Positions 24,926 to 33,671 of a stretch of 64,000 bases of DNA are shown here, one piece after another. The notes under the pieces were generated by a model. That model was given only the letters and a program-made list of their open reading frames with translations. It did no database searches and was not told where the DNA came from. Source of the stretch: Alsobacter soli (GTDB lineage Bacteria > Pseudomonadota > Alphaproteobacteria > Rhizobiales > Beijerinckiaceae). Location: positions 144,204 to 208,203 of the forward strand of contig NZ_PVZS01000007.1 of NCBI RefSeq assembly GCF_003004785.1, given 5' to 3'. Both the position numbers and the translations under genes were made by a program. Numbering within the stretch: the stretch's first letter is position 1; every line of letters starts with the position of its first letter.

Positions 24926-26836
24926 TTATTTCCCGGTGGGCTTGAGCTTCACGAACATGTAGCGGGAGTTGCCCCAGTTCGGGACCGGGTTCGTGTACGG
25001 GTTCGCGGCGGTCGGGTAGCCGGTCCAGTAGGTCTGGTCCATGGCCGTGAAGACGTTGTAGGCCATCAGCGGAATGGTCGGCATCTCGCGAACGGCGAGC
25101 TTCACGTAGTCCTTGCCGAGCTCGATGGCCTTCGGGTCATCGAAGTCGATGGTCCGCGTCTTCTCGATGATCTTGTCGAGTTCCGGATTGGACCAGCGCT
25201 GCCAGTTGCGCAGGGGCTGCGGCTTGCCGGGCTCGGCCACGAACTGGGAATGCCAGCTGTCCATGAAGTAGGACAGGTCCTGGTGCCCGCCCCAGGTCTC
25301 GACGCTCCACCCGATGAAGGTGTCGAAGTCCCCTGCCCCACGCCGGGTCAGCAGCGTGCCCTGGGCGACGTCGATCTTGGCGTCGATTCCGGCCTGCTTC
25401 CATTCCTGCGCGATCATGGATCCGGCGCGGGTCATCACCGGCCGCAGGTCTCCTTCCACCATCACCCGGATGGTGAACGGCTTGCCGTCGGGCGTATGCC
25501 ACTGGCCGCCCACCTTCTTGTAGCCGGCGCGCTCCAGCAGCTCCTGGGCCGCCTGCGGGTTCTTCTTCCACCAGCCCATGCCGAAGGCCTTCTCGACCTC
25601 CTTCGGGTCCTTCGGGATCTGGTCGCCGAGCGAAGGCCGGAGCATGGCGGCGATCTGCTGGCCGACGCCCGGGTCGTACGGCTTGAACTTCTGCTTGCCG
25701 GTGTCGAGCTCGAAGTCCTTGAGCCAGGCTTCCATGGGCTCGTGGTAGGCCTGCACGTGCTTGCCCGTGGGCGGCACGCCGATGGCCGAAATGGTGGCTG
25801 CGCCGCGATAGGCGGCCATCACCACCGACTTGATGTCGATGAGGAGTGCGAGCGCCCAGCGCACGTCCTTGTTCTTGAAGTTCTCGTTCTGCGTGTTGAA
25901 GATCAGGGCCGGCAGCGTCGGATCCGGGTGCCCGTAGGGGAAACCCTTGAACCATGAGATCGTGCTCTTGCCCTGCTTCGCGAGCGTGAACATGCCTTCG
26001 GGCGCGATGTCGTGGACCACGTCCAGCTCGTGGTTCAGCTGCGCGATGACCCGCTTGTCTGGCGGGCCGGGATCCACATAGGCGAGGTACTTGGGCCCGG
26101 GCTTGCCGAAGCGGGCGAGCGTGGTGCGCTGCCAGTCGTCCCGGAGCTGCCAGATGTACCACTTCCCATCCGGGTCATAGCTGTGCAGCACATAGGCGCC
26201 CAGCGACACCGGCTTGTTGAAGTCGAACTTGAGCGGATCGGCCACCTTCTCGAAGATGTGCTTCGGCAGGATCCAGATGGCGCCCCAGCGCACGGTGAAG
26301 TTGGTGTGGAAGCGCGAGTTCGGCTTCTTCAGCTTGAAGACGACCGTGTAGTCGTCCGGCGTCTCCATGGAGGCGACGTTGTTGGCCAGCACCGCGCTGA
26401 AGCGCATGCCCGGGTTCTTGATCTGGGTGTCGACCGTGCCGACCACGTCGGCGGCGGTGAACTCGACGCCGTCGCTCCAGTAGATCCCCTTGCGCAGCTT
26501 CACCGTCATCTCGGTGAAGTCGGCGTTGTAGGCCGGCTTGTCCGAAGCGAGCGAGTTGTCCCAGACGCCATCGATCCCGCTTTCCGGGTCGATATACCAG
26601 AGCGTATCGAGCGCTACCTGCTGCAGTCCATTCGATTGGCTGCCAGCATTGATCGCCCAGATATTGAACCACCCGGCATTCTTGATGGTGCCTTCGGGGT
26701 TTTCCAAGATGAGCGTTTCGTTGCGCGGAATATTCTGCGGAATCCCTTGCGTATAGCCTGGTGAAGATAGGCCGAATAGACTTGGCGCGAAGACGCAGGC
26801 TGCCAGCAGCCAGGCACGTGGAGTGCGGCTCATCAT
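24926..26836 (-). CDS. ABC transporter substrate-binding protein, peptide/oligosaccharide family (SBP_bac_5)
   Basis: A 636-aa precursor, larger than most peptide-binding proteins, with a signal peptide MMSRTPRAWLLAACVFAPSL (cleavage near YTQ, ~30). The body follows the SBP_bac_5 pattern: FTEMTVKLRKGIYWSDGVEFTAADVV early, IFNTQNENFKNKDVRWALALLID mid-protein and a long C-terminal lobe. Large members of this family bind oligosaccharides in several bacteria and archaea. Placed at the head of an operon with GH51, an arabino-oligosaccharide ligand is inferred. Confidence 0.9.
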   Translation of the reverse strand: MMSRTPRAWLLAACVFAPSLFGLSSPGYTQGIPQNIPRNETLILENPEGTIKNAGWFNIWAINAGSQSNGLQQVALDTLWYIDPESGIDGVWDNSLASDKPAYNADFTEMTVKLRKGIYWSDGVEFTAADVVGTVDTQIKNPGMRFSAVLANNVASMETPDDYTVVFKLKKPNSRFHTNFTVRWGAIWILPKHIFEKVADPLKFDFNKPVSLGAYVLHSYDPDGKWYIWQLRDDWQRTTLARFGKPGPKYLAYVDPGPPDKRVIAQLNHELDVVHDIAPEGMFTLAKQGKSTISWFKGFPYGHPDPTLPALIFNTQNENFKNKDVRWALALLIDIKSVVMAAYRGAATISAIGVPPTGKHVQAYHEPMEAWLKDFELDTGKQKFKPYDPGVGQQIAAMLRPSLGDQIPKDPKEVEKAFGMGWWKKNPQAAQELLERAGYKKVGGQWHTPDGKPFTIRVMVEGDLRPVMTRAGSMIAQEWKQAGIDAKIDVAQGTLLTRRGAGDFDTFIGWSVETWGGHQDLSYFMDSWHSQFVAEPGKPQPLRNWQRWSNPELDKIIEKTRTIDFDDPKAIELGKDYVKLAVREMPTIPLMAYNVFTAMDQTYWTGYPTAANPYTNPVPNWGNSRYMFVKLKPTGK

Positions 26837-26898
26837 GTCCTCCCAGGCACGACGCCTTGCAACGGCGTTCGCTTATTGAGGGAGCATAGATGCCGCTG

Positions 26899-26912
26899 GT
26901 TGTCTCAACAAC
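26899..26912. promoter_or_regulatory. inverted repeat GTTGT-CTCA-ACAAC upstream of the arabinan operon
   Basis: A perfect 5-bp inverted repeat with a 4-bp spacer, 63 bp upstream of the 26836 start, inside the 164-bp gap that must hold the operon promoter. It is a plausible operator for the ArsR-type regulator at 18486. No second copy was noticed in the window. Confidence 0.35.
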
Positions 26913-27000
26913 GGGCTTTCTGATTTGTACCCGAATGACCGATACGGACGCGGTTGCTGATCATTCGAACGACCCAGGGGCGTCCGGCGCCTCTTGAGAA

Positions 27001-27777
27001 CTAGCCGGCCCGAGACAGAACAGGCGTCTGCGTCGCCAGGGCGGTTGGCTTGCCCATGTCGCCTTCCAAAGGGACGTGGCGGGCGATGTCGTCCCGCGCG
27101 CCCAGCAGCAACGCGGCCGCGGCGTGCTGGCGCCCCGCGTCGAATCGCGAGTAAGGGCCCGAAATCACCAGCGCCCCGATGAGTCGTCCGGCCATGTCGT
27201 GGACCGGCGCCGCGACGGAAGCCGTATGCGGTTCTCGCCCCCGCGCCATCAGCACGCCGTCCGCGCGGATCCGATCGAACTGCCGCCCTTTCGCGCCCTG
27301 GAACGCCTGCAGCACGCGGCCGACCACGCCCTCGTGCAACGGCAGCCTGGTCCCCTCCTCCAGGTGATGCCTGATCACGTGGCGCGAGTTCTCGCGAACG
27401 AGGCACACGCGCTCCGTATGCTCCGCGACGTAGAAGGACGCGCTCTCGCCCGTCTGGTCGCGCAGGCGCTGCAGAACGGGCCGGACCACTGTCTCGAGCC
27501 GGAACTGGTGGCGATAGCCTTGCGCCAGCCGCAGCACCTTCGGGCCGATCCGATAGATCATGCGCTCGTCGCGGTCGAGGTAGCCGCACGCCTCCAGGGT
27601 GGCGCACAGGCGCAGGGCCGTGGCCTTGCTCATCCCGTTTCGGGCCGCCAGCTGAGTCAACGTGTAGCCCTCGGGCCGATCGAGGAACGAGTCCATCACG
27701 TCCAGCGACTTGCGGACGGTCAGCGAGGTGGATCCCGTTCGGGCGCCTGCATCCTTGGTCGGGTCCGCCTTCGCCAT
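27001..27777 (-). CDS. IclR family transcriptional regulator
   Basis: A 258-aa regulator. The N-terminal winged helix is residues ~18-80 (SLDVMDSFLDRPEGYTLTQLAARNGMSKATALRLCATLEACGYL). The C-terminal GAF-like effector domain includes SASFYVAEHTERVCLVREN and ASVAAPVHDMAGRLIGALVISGP. It diverges from tctB, and an inverted pair of TGTTTCAAAT sites lies in the spacer, so it probably controls the TctBA/sulfite dehydrogenase operon in response to the transported acid. Confidence 0.9.
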   Translation of the reverse strand: MAKADPTKDAGARTGSTSLTVRKSLDVMDSFLDRPEGYTLTQLAARNGMSKATALRLCATLEACGYLDRDERMIYRIGPKVLRLAQGYRHQFRLETVVRPVLQRLRDQTGESASFYVAEHTERVCLVRENSRHVIRHHLEEGTRLPLHEGVVGRVLQAFQGAKGRQFDRIRADGVLMARGREPHTASVAAPVHDMAGRLIGALVISGPYSRFDAGRQHAAAALLLGARDDIARHVPLEGDMGKPTALATQTPVLSRAG

Positions 27778-27829
27778 GATTACAGCCCACGTGATCGCAT
27801 CATGCGAAAGCTAGCACAAGCGGTTCAGC

Positions 27830-27839
27830 ATTTGAAACA
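27830..27839 (-). promoter_or_regulatory. TGTTTCAAAT site, proximal to iclR (candidate IclR operator)
   Basis: ATTTGAAACA on the plus strand, the exact reverse complement of the copy at 27953-27962. It lies 53 bp upstream of the iclR start. The two 10-mers are the only sizeable repeat found in the 308-bp iclR/tctB spacer, which holds no gene. Confidence 0.4.
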
Positions 27840-27952
27840 GCTTCGCTTGGCGGATCTACACTCCAGGCGACGCAGACAGCCGGCCAATTCCGCCGGTTCC
27901 GAGAGGGATTTCCAGGCCTGCAGGCGCAGAACGGAGCAGCACGCACGGCTCT

Positions 27953-27962
27953 TGTTTCAAAT
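27953..27962 (+). promoter_or_regulatory. TGTTTCAAAT site, proximal to tctB (candidate IclR operator)
   Basis: TGTTTCAAAT, followed by TTCGGAAC to make a loosely symmetric GTTTC...GGAAC element. It sits 124 bp upstream of the tctB start at 28086. IclR-family proteins often bind such A/T-centred repeats in divergent promoters; the assignment is inference. Confidence 0.4.
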
Positions 27963-28085
27963 TTCGGAACATAGGTTCATTTTTGATTGCGGGGTCGCGA
28001 TCTCCTCACTAGCCTTTCCTTGCGACGGAGCCCAAGCTCGCGTCGCCGAGCGAAGAAAACTTCGCCGACCAAGGGGAGGATGGCG

Positions 28086-28592
28086 ATGGCTGAGCCGTCA
28101 AGCGCCGGACGGGAGCGCTTCGGGGTGGCGTCCGAGCCGACGATGCGCCTTTCGGCGCCGGTCTTGGACCTGATCGGGGGACTGCTGTTCCTGGCCACCG
28201 CCCTGTGGCTGTGGTTCGGCGCCGCGTCCATCGAAGACACGGGCCAAGGCCTGAATGGCCCTGCGGGCTTTCCCCGCGGCGTAGCGATCCTGCTGGGGGG
28301 CTCGGCCCTGATGCTGGCGATCCAGGGCGCGGCGGCTCTGTCCGGGCGCCGCCTGGAGCGGCCCGTGACCGTACAGCGGCCCATGTCGGTGCTGGCGGCC
28401 ATCATGCTGGTCATCCTTTACCCATTCCTGCTGCACTGGCTCGGCTACTACGCCGCGACCGGGCTTTGGCTGCTGCCCTTCTTCTGGATCTCGGGCTGCC
28501 GCAGCCCCTTGCTGATCCTCGGGTGCTCCGTCGGGTTCCTCGTGTTCACGAAGGTGCTCTTTGAAACGGTGCTCGGCACCCCCCTGCCCTGA
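28086..28592 (+). CDS. tctB: tripartite tricarboxylate transporter small permease subunit (TctB)
   Basis: A 168-aa membrane protein with four hydrophobic helices (LDLIGGLLFLATALWLWFG, then GVAILLGGSALMLAIQ, SVLAAIMLVILYPFLLHWLGYY and a C-terminal pair). It is the small subunit of TTT carboxylate:cation symporters. The ATG at 28086 is chosen because GGGGAGG lies 6 bp upstream; ATG 28080 overlaps that site. tctA follows after 11 bp. No binding-protein gene is adjacent. Confidence 0.86.
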   Translation: MAEPSSAGRERFGVASEPTMRLSAPVLDLIGGLLFLATALWLWFGAASIEDTGQGLNGPAGFPRGVAILLGGSALMLAIQGAAALSGRRLERPVTVQRPMSVLAAIMLVILYPFLLHWLGYYAATGLWLLPFFWISGCRSPLLILGCSVGFLVFTKVLFETVLGTPLP

Positions 28593-28603
28593 GGAGCAAC
28601 GGC

Positions 28604-30088
28604 ATGTTGACCGGTTTCGGAGTCGCCCTGTCGCACATGATCTCCTGGCACGTGCTGGCCGGGCTCATCGTCGGCATTCTGGTCGGATATCTGGTGGGGG
28701 CCATCCCCGGCCTGACCTCCAGCATCGGCATAGCCCTCATGGTGCCGTTCACGTTCGCGCTGTCGCCTGTGGTGTCCATCGTGATGCTGGTCACCTTGTA
28801 CATGGCCACGGAATACGCAGGGGCGATCCCGGCGATCCTGATGAACACGCCAGGGATACCCGCCGCAGCGGTGACGGCTCTGGACGGCTATCCCATGCGG
28901 CTGCGGGGCGAAGCCGGAACGGCCCTCACGATGTCCATCCTGAGCGCCGCATTCGGATCCTTCGTCAGCACGGCCCTTTTGATCGTCACCTCGACCTCCA
29001 TCGCCTCCGTCGCGCTCGCATTCGGGCCGGCGGAGTATTTCGCGATCGCGGTGCTCGGGCTGAGCCTGGTCTCCTCGCTCTCGGGCTCGTCCATGCTCAA
29101 GGGGTTCATCGGCCTGTTCTTCGGCCTGGGCATCGGCGTGATCGGCACGGATCCTCTCGACGGCGTCAGCCGGTACGTCTTCACGGACGGCCTGCTCAGC
29201 GGCGTTACGTTCCTGCCCGCCTTGATCGGCCTGTTCGCCATGTCCAGCGTCTTCTCGATGGTGGAGCACGCGGCCGAGGCGCCGGAAGCGCTCAAGAGTC
29301 TTCCCAAGATCTCGGGCCAATTCGGCCTCATGCGCCCCTATCTGGGCACGCTGACGCGCAGCACCCTGGTGGGCTACCTCGTCAGCGTCATTCCCGGCCA
29401 CGGGGCGGTCATTTCCGCCGTCGTGTCCTATGGCCTTCAGAAGCGGCTGTCGAAGCGGCCGGAGACCTTCGGCCACGGCAACCCGGAGGGGCTGGTCGCG
29501 GCTGAGACCGCGGCCAACGCCTCCGTTCCCGGAGCGCTAGCCCCCATGCTGTCGCTTGGGATTCCGGGCTCGGCGAGCACCGCGGTGCTGATCGGCGCCC
29601 TTACGCTGCACGGCGTTCAGCCCGGCCCGCTCCTGTTCGACAAGAACCCGGAGATCCCGTTCTCGATCTTCATCGCCATGGCGGTCACTATGCCGTTCAT
29701 GGTCGCCCTGGGCCTGGGCGGCGCGCGGCTGTGGGTGCGCGTGACCCAGGTGCCGAAGAGCGTCATCGCCGGTCTCGTCGCCGCCATGTGTATGCTCGGC
29801 AGCTACGCCTCGCAGAACGACGTCTTCTCCATCTACATCACGATCTTCTTCGGCGTGATCGGCTACGCCATGAAGAAGATCCATGTCGAACCGGCCCCGA
29901 TCGTCCTGGCGCTGGTCCTGGGCTACCTGACCGAGTCGAATTTTCGGCGTGCGCTGCTGAGCTCGGGCGGCGAATATGGCGTCTTCGTGCATCCGGTGCC
30001 GATGCTCTGCCTGGTCGCCGCAGTGGCGGTCCTGGTGATGCCCATGATCCCGCGTCCGGGCGCGAAGAAGGCCCTGGCGGTGTCGTGA
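28604..30088 (+). CDS. tctA: tripartite tricarboxylate transporter large permease subunit (TctA)
   Basis: A 494-aa protein with about eleven helices and the two hallmark TctA motifs: LVGAIPGLTSSIGIALMVPF near residue 25-45 and SVIPGHGAVISAVVSYGLQKR with LSLGIPGSASTAVLIGALTLHGVQPG around 265-340. It moves small di/tricarboxylates or sulfonates with a cation. A TctC-type protein is expected as the ligand donor but the nearest is at 41121, in another operon. GAGGAG at 28592 is the ribosome-binding site. Confidence 0.94.
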   Translation: MLTGFGVALSHMISWHVLAGLIVGILVGYLVGAIPGLTSSIGIALMVPFTFALSPVVSIVMLVTLYMATEYAGAIPAILMNTPGIPAAAVTALDGYPMRLRGEAGTALTMSILSAAFGSFVSTALLIVTSTSIASVALAFGPAEYFAIAVLGLSLVSSLSGSSMLKGFIGLFFGLGIGVIGTDPLDGVSRYVFTDGLLSGVTFLPALIGLFAMSSVFSMVEHAAEAPEALKSLPKISGQFGLMRPYLGTLTRSTLVGYLVSVIPGHGAVISAVVSYGLQKRLSKRPETFGHGNPEGLVAAETAANASVPGALAPMLSLGIPGSASTAVLIGALTLHGVQPGPLLFDKNPEIPFSIFIAMAVTMPFMVALGLGGARLWVRVTQVPKSVIAGLVAAMCMLGSYASQNDVFSIYITIFFGVIGYAMKKIHVEPAPIVLALVLGYLTESNFRRALLSSGGEYGVFVHPVPMLCLVAAVAVLVMPMIPRPGAKKALAVS

Positions 30089-30141
30089 CCGGCTTCAGGC
30101 GTAACGGCGCGGCCTGCGATGCGCGCCGCATGGGAGGGCAC

Positions 30142-31344
30142 ATGCTGAGTCGCCGTGATTTCATGCAGAGAGGCGCCGTGGTGGCTGCGGGCCTGTCCGG
30201 AGCGGCCGGTCTGGCGCGCGCCGCCGAGACCGTGACGCTGCCCTTCGAGGCTGGCGAGCGACCGCTGGTCCGCTACCCCCAGAAGCGGCCCCTGATCCAG
30301 ATGACGGCGCGCCCGCCGCAATTGGAAACGCCGTTCTCCGTGTTCAACGAGGGCGTGATCACGCCCAACGACGCGTTCTTCGTGCGCTATCACCTCGCCG
30401 GGATCCCCCTGTCGATCGATCCGGACGCGTTCCGCCTCGAGGTCGGCGGCAAGGTCGACAAGCCGCTGTCGCTTTCCCTGGCCGACATCAAGGCCATGGA
30501 GGCGGTGGAGGTGACGGCCGTGAACCAGTGCTCCGGCAACAGCCGCGGCTTCTTCGAGCCCCGGGTGGCCGGCGGCCAGCTCGCCAACGGCGCCATGGGC
30601 AACGCCCGCTGGAAGGGCGTTCCCCTCAAGGCGGTTCTGGACAAGGCCGGCGTGCAGGCCGGCGCGCGCCAGGCCACGTTCGACGGCCTCGATGGGCCGG
30701 TGGTCCAGGAGACGCCTGATTTCGTCAAGGCGCTCGACATCGACCATGCGCGCGACGGCGAGGTCATGCTGGCCTACGCCATGAACGGCGAGGACCTGCC
30801 GTTCCTGAACGGCTACCCGCTACGCCTGGTGGTGCCCGGCCACTACGGCACCTATTGGGTGAAGCACCTGAACCGGATCACCGTGCTGGACTCGGTCTTC
30901 AGCGGCTTCTGGATGGCGACGGCTTATCGGATCCCGGACAACGCCTGCGCCTGCGTGGACCCCGGGACCGCCCCCAAGGCCACGACGCCCATCAAGCGCT
31001 TCGACGTGCGCTCCTTCATCACCAGCCTGGCGGACGGCGCCGCCGTAAGGGCGCGCGAGGACGTCGTCGTGCGCGGGATCGCCTTCGATGGCGGCTACGG
31101 GGTGACGGACGTGGCCGTGTCTCCGGACGGCGGCGCGACATGGATCGCGGCGCGGCTGGGCGAGGACCTCGGCCGCTACTCCTTCCGCGAGTGGCAGGTC
31201 GCCTTGCGGTTGCCGCCCGGGGAGCACGCCCTGAAGGTCCGGGCGGTGAACCGCATCGGCCAGTCGCAACCCATGGAGCCGCTTTGGAATCCGGCCGGCT
31301 ACATGCGCAATGTCGTCGAGACCGTGCGCGTGCGCGCGGCGTGA
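30142..31344 (+). CDS. sulfite dehydrogenase-like molybdopterin subunit (SorA/SoxC family)
   Basis: A 400-aa precursor with a Tat signal (SRRDFMQRGAVVAAGLSG, cut near ARA). The molybdopterin domain holds the Mo-ligand Cys130 in VNQCSGNSRGFF, followed by WKGVPLKAVLDKAG and GEDLPFLNGYPLRLVVPGHYG. The C-terminal ~110 residues are the Mo-co dimerisation domain (VAVSPDGGATW). Periplasmic enzymes of this type oxidise sulfite to sulfate and reduce a cytochrome c; the next gene is one. GGGAGGG at 30131 sets the start at 30142. Some relatives act on other substrates, so sulfite is likely but not proven. Confidence 0.85.
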   Translation: MLSRRDFMQRGAVVAAGLSGAAGLARAAETVTLPFEAGERPLVRYPQKRPLIQMTARPPQLETPFSVFNEGVITPNDAFFVRYHLAGIPLSIDPDAFRLEVGGKVDKPLSLSLADIKAMEAVEVTAVNQCSGNSRGFFEPRVAGGQLANGAMGNARWKGVPLKAVLDKAGVQAGARQATFDGLDGPVVQETPDFVKALDIDHARDGEVMLAYAMNGEDLPFLNGYPLRLVVPGHYGTYWVKHLNRITVLDSVFSGFWMATAYRIPDNACACVDPGTAPKATTPIKRFDVRSFITSLADGAAVRAREDVVVRGIAFDGGYGVTDVAVSPDGGATWIAARLGEDLGRYSFREWQVALRLPPGEHALKVRAVNRIGQSQPMEPLWNPAGYMRNVVETVRVRAA

Positions 31345-31355
31345 GGGAGGCTCTG

Positions 31356-31667
31356 ATGAACGGACGCAATCTCGCGCGCGCCCTGTGGGCCGGCGCCCTG
31401 CTCGCCACGTCGGGCGCCGCCTTGGCGGCCCCCGTCACCTATACGCTGCCGGAGGAGACCGCGACGCTGCGGCCCGGGCCGGGAGTGGAGACGGCCCGCA
31501 ACAACTGCTCCGCGTGCCATTCGGCGGACTACCTCGCCATGCAGCCGCCGAAGCAGGGGCGCGCCTTCTGGGAGGGCGAGGTCGCCAAGATGATCAAGAC
31601 CTACAAGGCGCCGATCGCCGAGACGGACGTCAAGGCCATCGTCGACTACCTCGCGGCGACCTACTAG
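31356..31667 (+). CDS. c-type cytochrome, SorB-like electron-acceptor subunit
   Basis: A 103-aa precursor: signal peptide MNGRNLARALWAGALLATSG (cut near ALA), then a single haem site CSACH at residues 51-55 and a possible axial Met62 in LAMQPP. The short length and the ARNNCSACHSADYLAMQPP pattern match SorB, which takes electrons from the sulfite dehydrogenase catalytic subunit. GGGAGG precedes the ATG, 11 bp after the catalytic gene. Confidence 0.87.
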   Translation: MNGRNLARALWAGALLATSGAALAAPVTYTLPEETATLRPGPGVETARNNCSACHSADYLAMQPPKQGRAFWEGEVAKMIKTYKAPIAETDVKAIVDYLAATY

Positions 31668-31684
31668 GCCCAGGGCCCAGGCGG

Positions 31685-32455
31685 TCACGCCCCCATGTGC
31701 CAGCCGCCGTTGAGATGCAGCGTCTGCCCCGTCACGAACCGCGCCGCCGGCCCGGCGAGGTAGCGCACGGCGGCGGCGATCTCCTCCGGCGCGCCCGGGC
31801 GCCCCGCCAGCGGCGCCCGCTCGCGGAAGTGCGCCGGGACCTCGCCCGCGCGCGCGGTCGCGACGTAGCCCGGGGACACGCAGTTCGCGGTCACGTGGGG
31901 CGCCCATTCGCGCGCGAGCGCGCGCGTGAGCCCGAGCACGCCCGCCTTCGCGGCCGACACGTGCGCGCGCCCGGACAGGCCCACATGCGCGGCCACGCCC
32001 CCGAGCGTCACCAGCGCGCCCTGCCCGCTCGCGCGCAGGTGCGGCCCGGCCGCCTGCGCGCAAAAGAACGTCCCATCCAGAATGCTCGACGTGATGCGGC
32101 GCCACTCCTGCGGGGTGATGGACTCGATGGCCCCGTCCGAGCGGGCGGCCGCGTTGCAGACCAGAATGTCGAGGCGCCCGAAGGCGCGCAGCGCCGCGTC
32201 GACCAGGGCCTGCGCGCCCGCCGGGTCGGCGACATCGGCGAGCGCCACCTCGGCCGCGCCCCCGTCGGCGCGCACGAGCGCGGCGGTCTCCTCGGCGGCG
32301 TCCCGCGACGCATGCGCGGCGACCAGCACCGAGGCGCCGCCCCGGCCCAGCCCCAGCGCGATGGCACGCCCGATATTGCGCGCCGCGCCGGTGACCAGCG
32401 CCACCCGGCCCTCCAGTTCGCGCCCCGCGAAGACCCCGCTCGCATCTGCCTGCAT
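31685..32455 (-). CDS. short-chain dehydrogenase/reductase-fold protein lacking the catalytic triad
   Basis: A 256-aa SDR from the ATG at 32453-32455. The Rossmann motif TGAARNIGRAIALGLGRGG and NAAA are present, so NAD(P) binding is plausible. The active-site positions are changed: the usual SSVAG serine is Gly (VTLGGVAAH), the YxxxK tyrosine is Val (HVSAAKAG, only Lys kept), and the VNLxG asparagine is Ile (SSILDG). It is divergent from the enolase-superfamily gene across a shared operator-like motif, so it belongs to the catabolic island. It may be a non-reductase or a regulatory or scaffolding pseudoenzyme. Confidence 0.85.
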   Translation of the reverse strand: MQADASGVFAGRELEGRVALVTGAARNIGRAIALGLGRGGASVLVAAHASRDAAEETAALVRADGGAAEVALADVADPAGAQALVDAALRAFGRLDILVCNAAARSDGAIESITPQEWRRITSSILDGTFFCAQAAGPHLRASGQGALVTLGGVAAHVGLSGRAHVSAAKAGVLGLTRALAREWAPHVTANCVSPGYVATARAGEVPAHFRERAPLAGRPGAPEEIAAAVRYLAGPAARFVTGQTLHLNGGWHMGA

Positions 32456-32505
32456 GGCGTCCTCCGTCCGTTGCTCAAGCCCGTGTTGCAATGACTAAAC
32501 GAGCG

Positions 32506-32526
32506 TAGTAGCAATAGCAACAACCA
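32506..32526 (+). promoter_or_regulatory. TAGTWGCA-N5-nnCAAC operator candidate (copy 1)
   Basis: TAGTAGCA, ATAGC, then AACAACCA aligns base for base in spacing with sites at 40917 and 41021. It lies 50 bp from the SDR start and 50 bp from the enolase-superfamily start, midway in their 121-bp divergent spacer. Best candidate ligand is the TrmB-like regulator at 37757. Confidence 0.55.
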
Positions 32527-32576
32527 CCGGGCGCGCTGCGGCGCGACGCCGCGAAAAAGCAGGATCGGGGAGGCTC

Positions 32577-33671
32577 ATGGCGCGCATCGAACGGATCGAA
32601 GTCCGGCGGCTGAGGCTGCCGCTGGTCAAGCCCTACCGGCTCTCCTATCGGACCTTTCAGGAGTTCGAGCCCTACGTGGTCTTCGCGCACGACGACGAGG
32701 GCCGCAGCGGCTTCGGCGACGCGCACGTGTCTCCGGGGTCCAGCAGCGAGACCCGCGAGGGAGCGTGGGCTTTCATCGCGGACCACGCGGCGCGCGCGCT
32801 CGGACGCACTCCCGCCGAGGCCAAGGCGCTCGTTCTCGACGATTTCGAAGAGAGCAAGGCCGCCACCACCGCGTTGGTCAGCGCGATCGAGGTCCTGGAG
32901 CGCAATCCGCTGCTGGACATCCCGGCCGACCTCACGCTGCCGTTGCTGGTCCCGGTGGGCGCCCTCGACGAAGCCGGTATCGCCCGCGAGGTCGAGGCGC
33001 TGCTTGAGCAGGGCTTCCGCACCTTCAAGGTCAAGGTGGGGGCCGACGTGGAGGCCGACCTCGCCCGGGTCGCCGCCATCCAGCGCAGCGCCCGCGGACA
33101 GGCGACGCTCCGCCTCGACGCCAACCGGGCCTACACGCGCGAGCAGGGGGTCGCCTTCGCGTCCCGCCTGGATCCGGAAGGGATCGAGCTCTTCGAGCAG
33201 CCCTGCCACGCGGACGACTGGGAGGCCAACGGCGCGGTCGCCAAGGCTTCCACCGTGCCGCTGATGCTGGACGAGCCCATCTGCACGCTGGCCGACATCG
33301 CCCGGGCCGGCGGCATGGAGCGCGTGGCCTTCTGCAAGCTCAAGCTGAAGCGCTTCGGCGGGCTCGACCGCCTCAAGGCGGGGCTCGACGCCGTGCGCGC
33401 CCATGGCATGGAGCCCGTGTTGGGCGACGGCCTCGGCAGCGAGATCCAGGGCTGGCTGGAAGCCTGCGTGGCCCGCACCACCATCCGCGGCGCGGGCGAG
33501 TTCAACGGCTTCCTGAAGCCGCACGATCGGCTGTTCCGCAACCCCCTGCCCTTCAACGACGGCTCGATGCGCCTGCCGGCGGGCTACTGGCCCGACCTCG
33601 ATCGCGACGCCCTCGAGCGCTTCACCACCGAGCGCATGACGTTCGGACCCGACCACGAGAGGACAGCCTGA
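32577..33671 (+). CDS. enolase-superfamily enzyme, mandelate racemase/muconate lactonizing type
   Basis: A 364-aa protein with the capping domain (residues 1-125) and a TIM barrel. The catalytic set appears complete: FKVKVG (Lys pair near 152-154), LRLDAN and ELFEQP and LDEP metal ligands, and CKLKLKRFGG lysines on the opposite face. The family includes racemases, dehydratases and cycloisomerases on carboxylates; KxK plus the second Lys pair is the MLE-type arrangement. The stop and next ATG overlap (TGATG), coupling it to the carboxyltransferase. Substrate unknown. Confidence 0.88.
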   Translation: MARIERIEVRRLRLPLVKPYRLSYRTFQEFEPYVVFAHDDEGRSGFGDAHVSPGSSSETREGAWAFIADHAARALGRTPAEAKALVLDDFEESKAATTALVSAIEVLERNPLLDIPADLTLPLLVPVGALDEAGIAREVEALLEQGFRTFKVKVGADVEADLARVAAIQRSARGQATLRLDANRAYTREQGVAFASRLDPEGIELFEQPCHADDWEANGAVAKASTVPLMLDEPICTLADIARAGGMERVAFCKLKLKRFGGLDRLKAGLDAVRAHGMEPVLGDGLGSEIQGWLEACVARTTIRGAGEFNGFLKPHDRLFRNPLPFNDGSMRLPAGYWPDLDRDALERFTTERMTFGPDHERTA

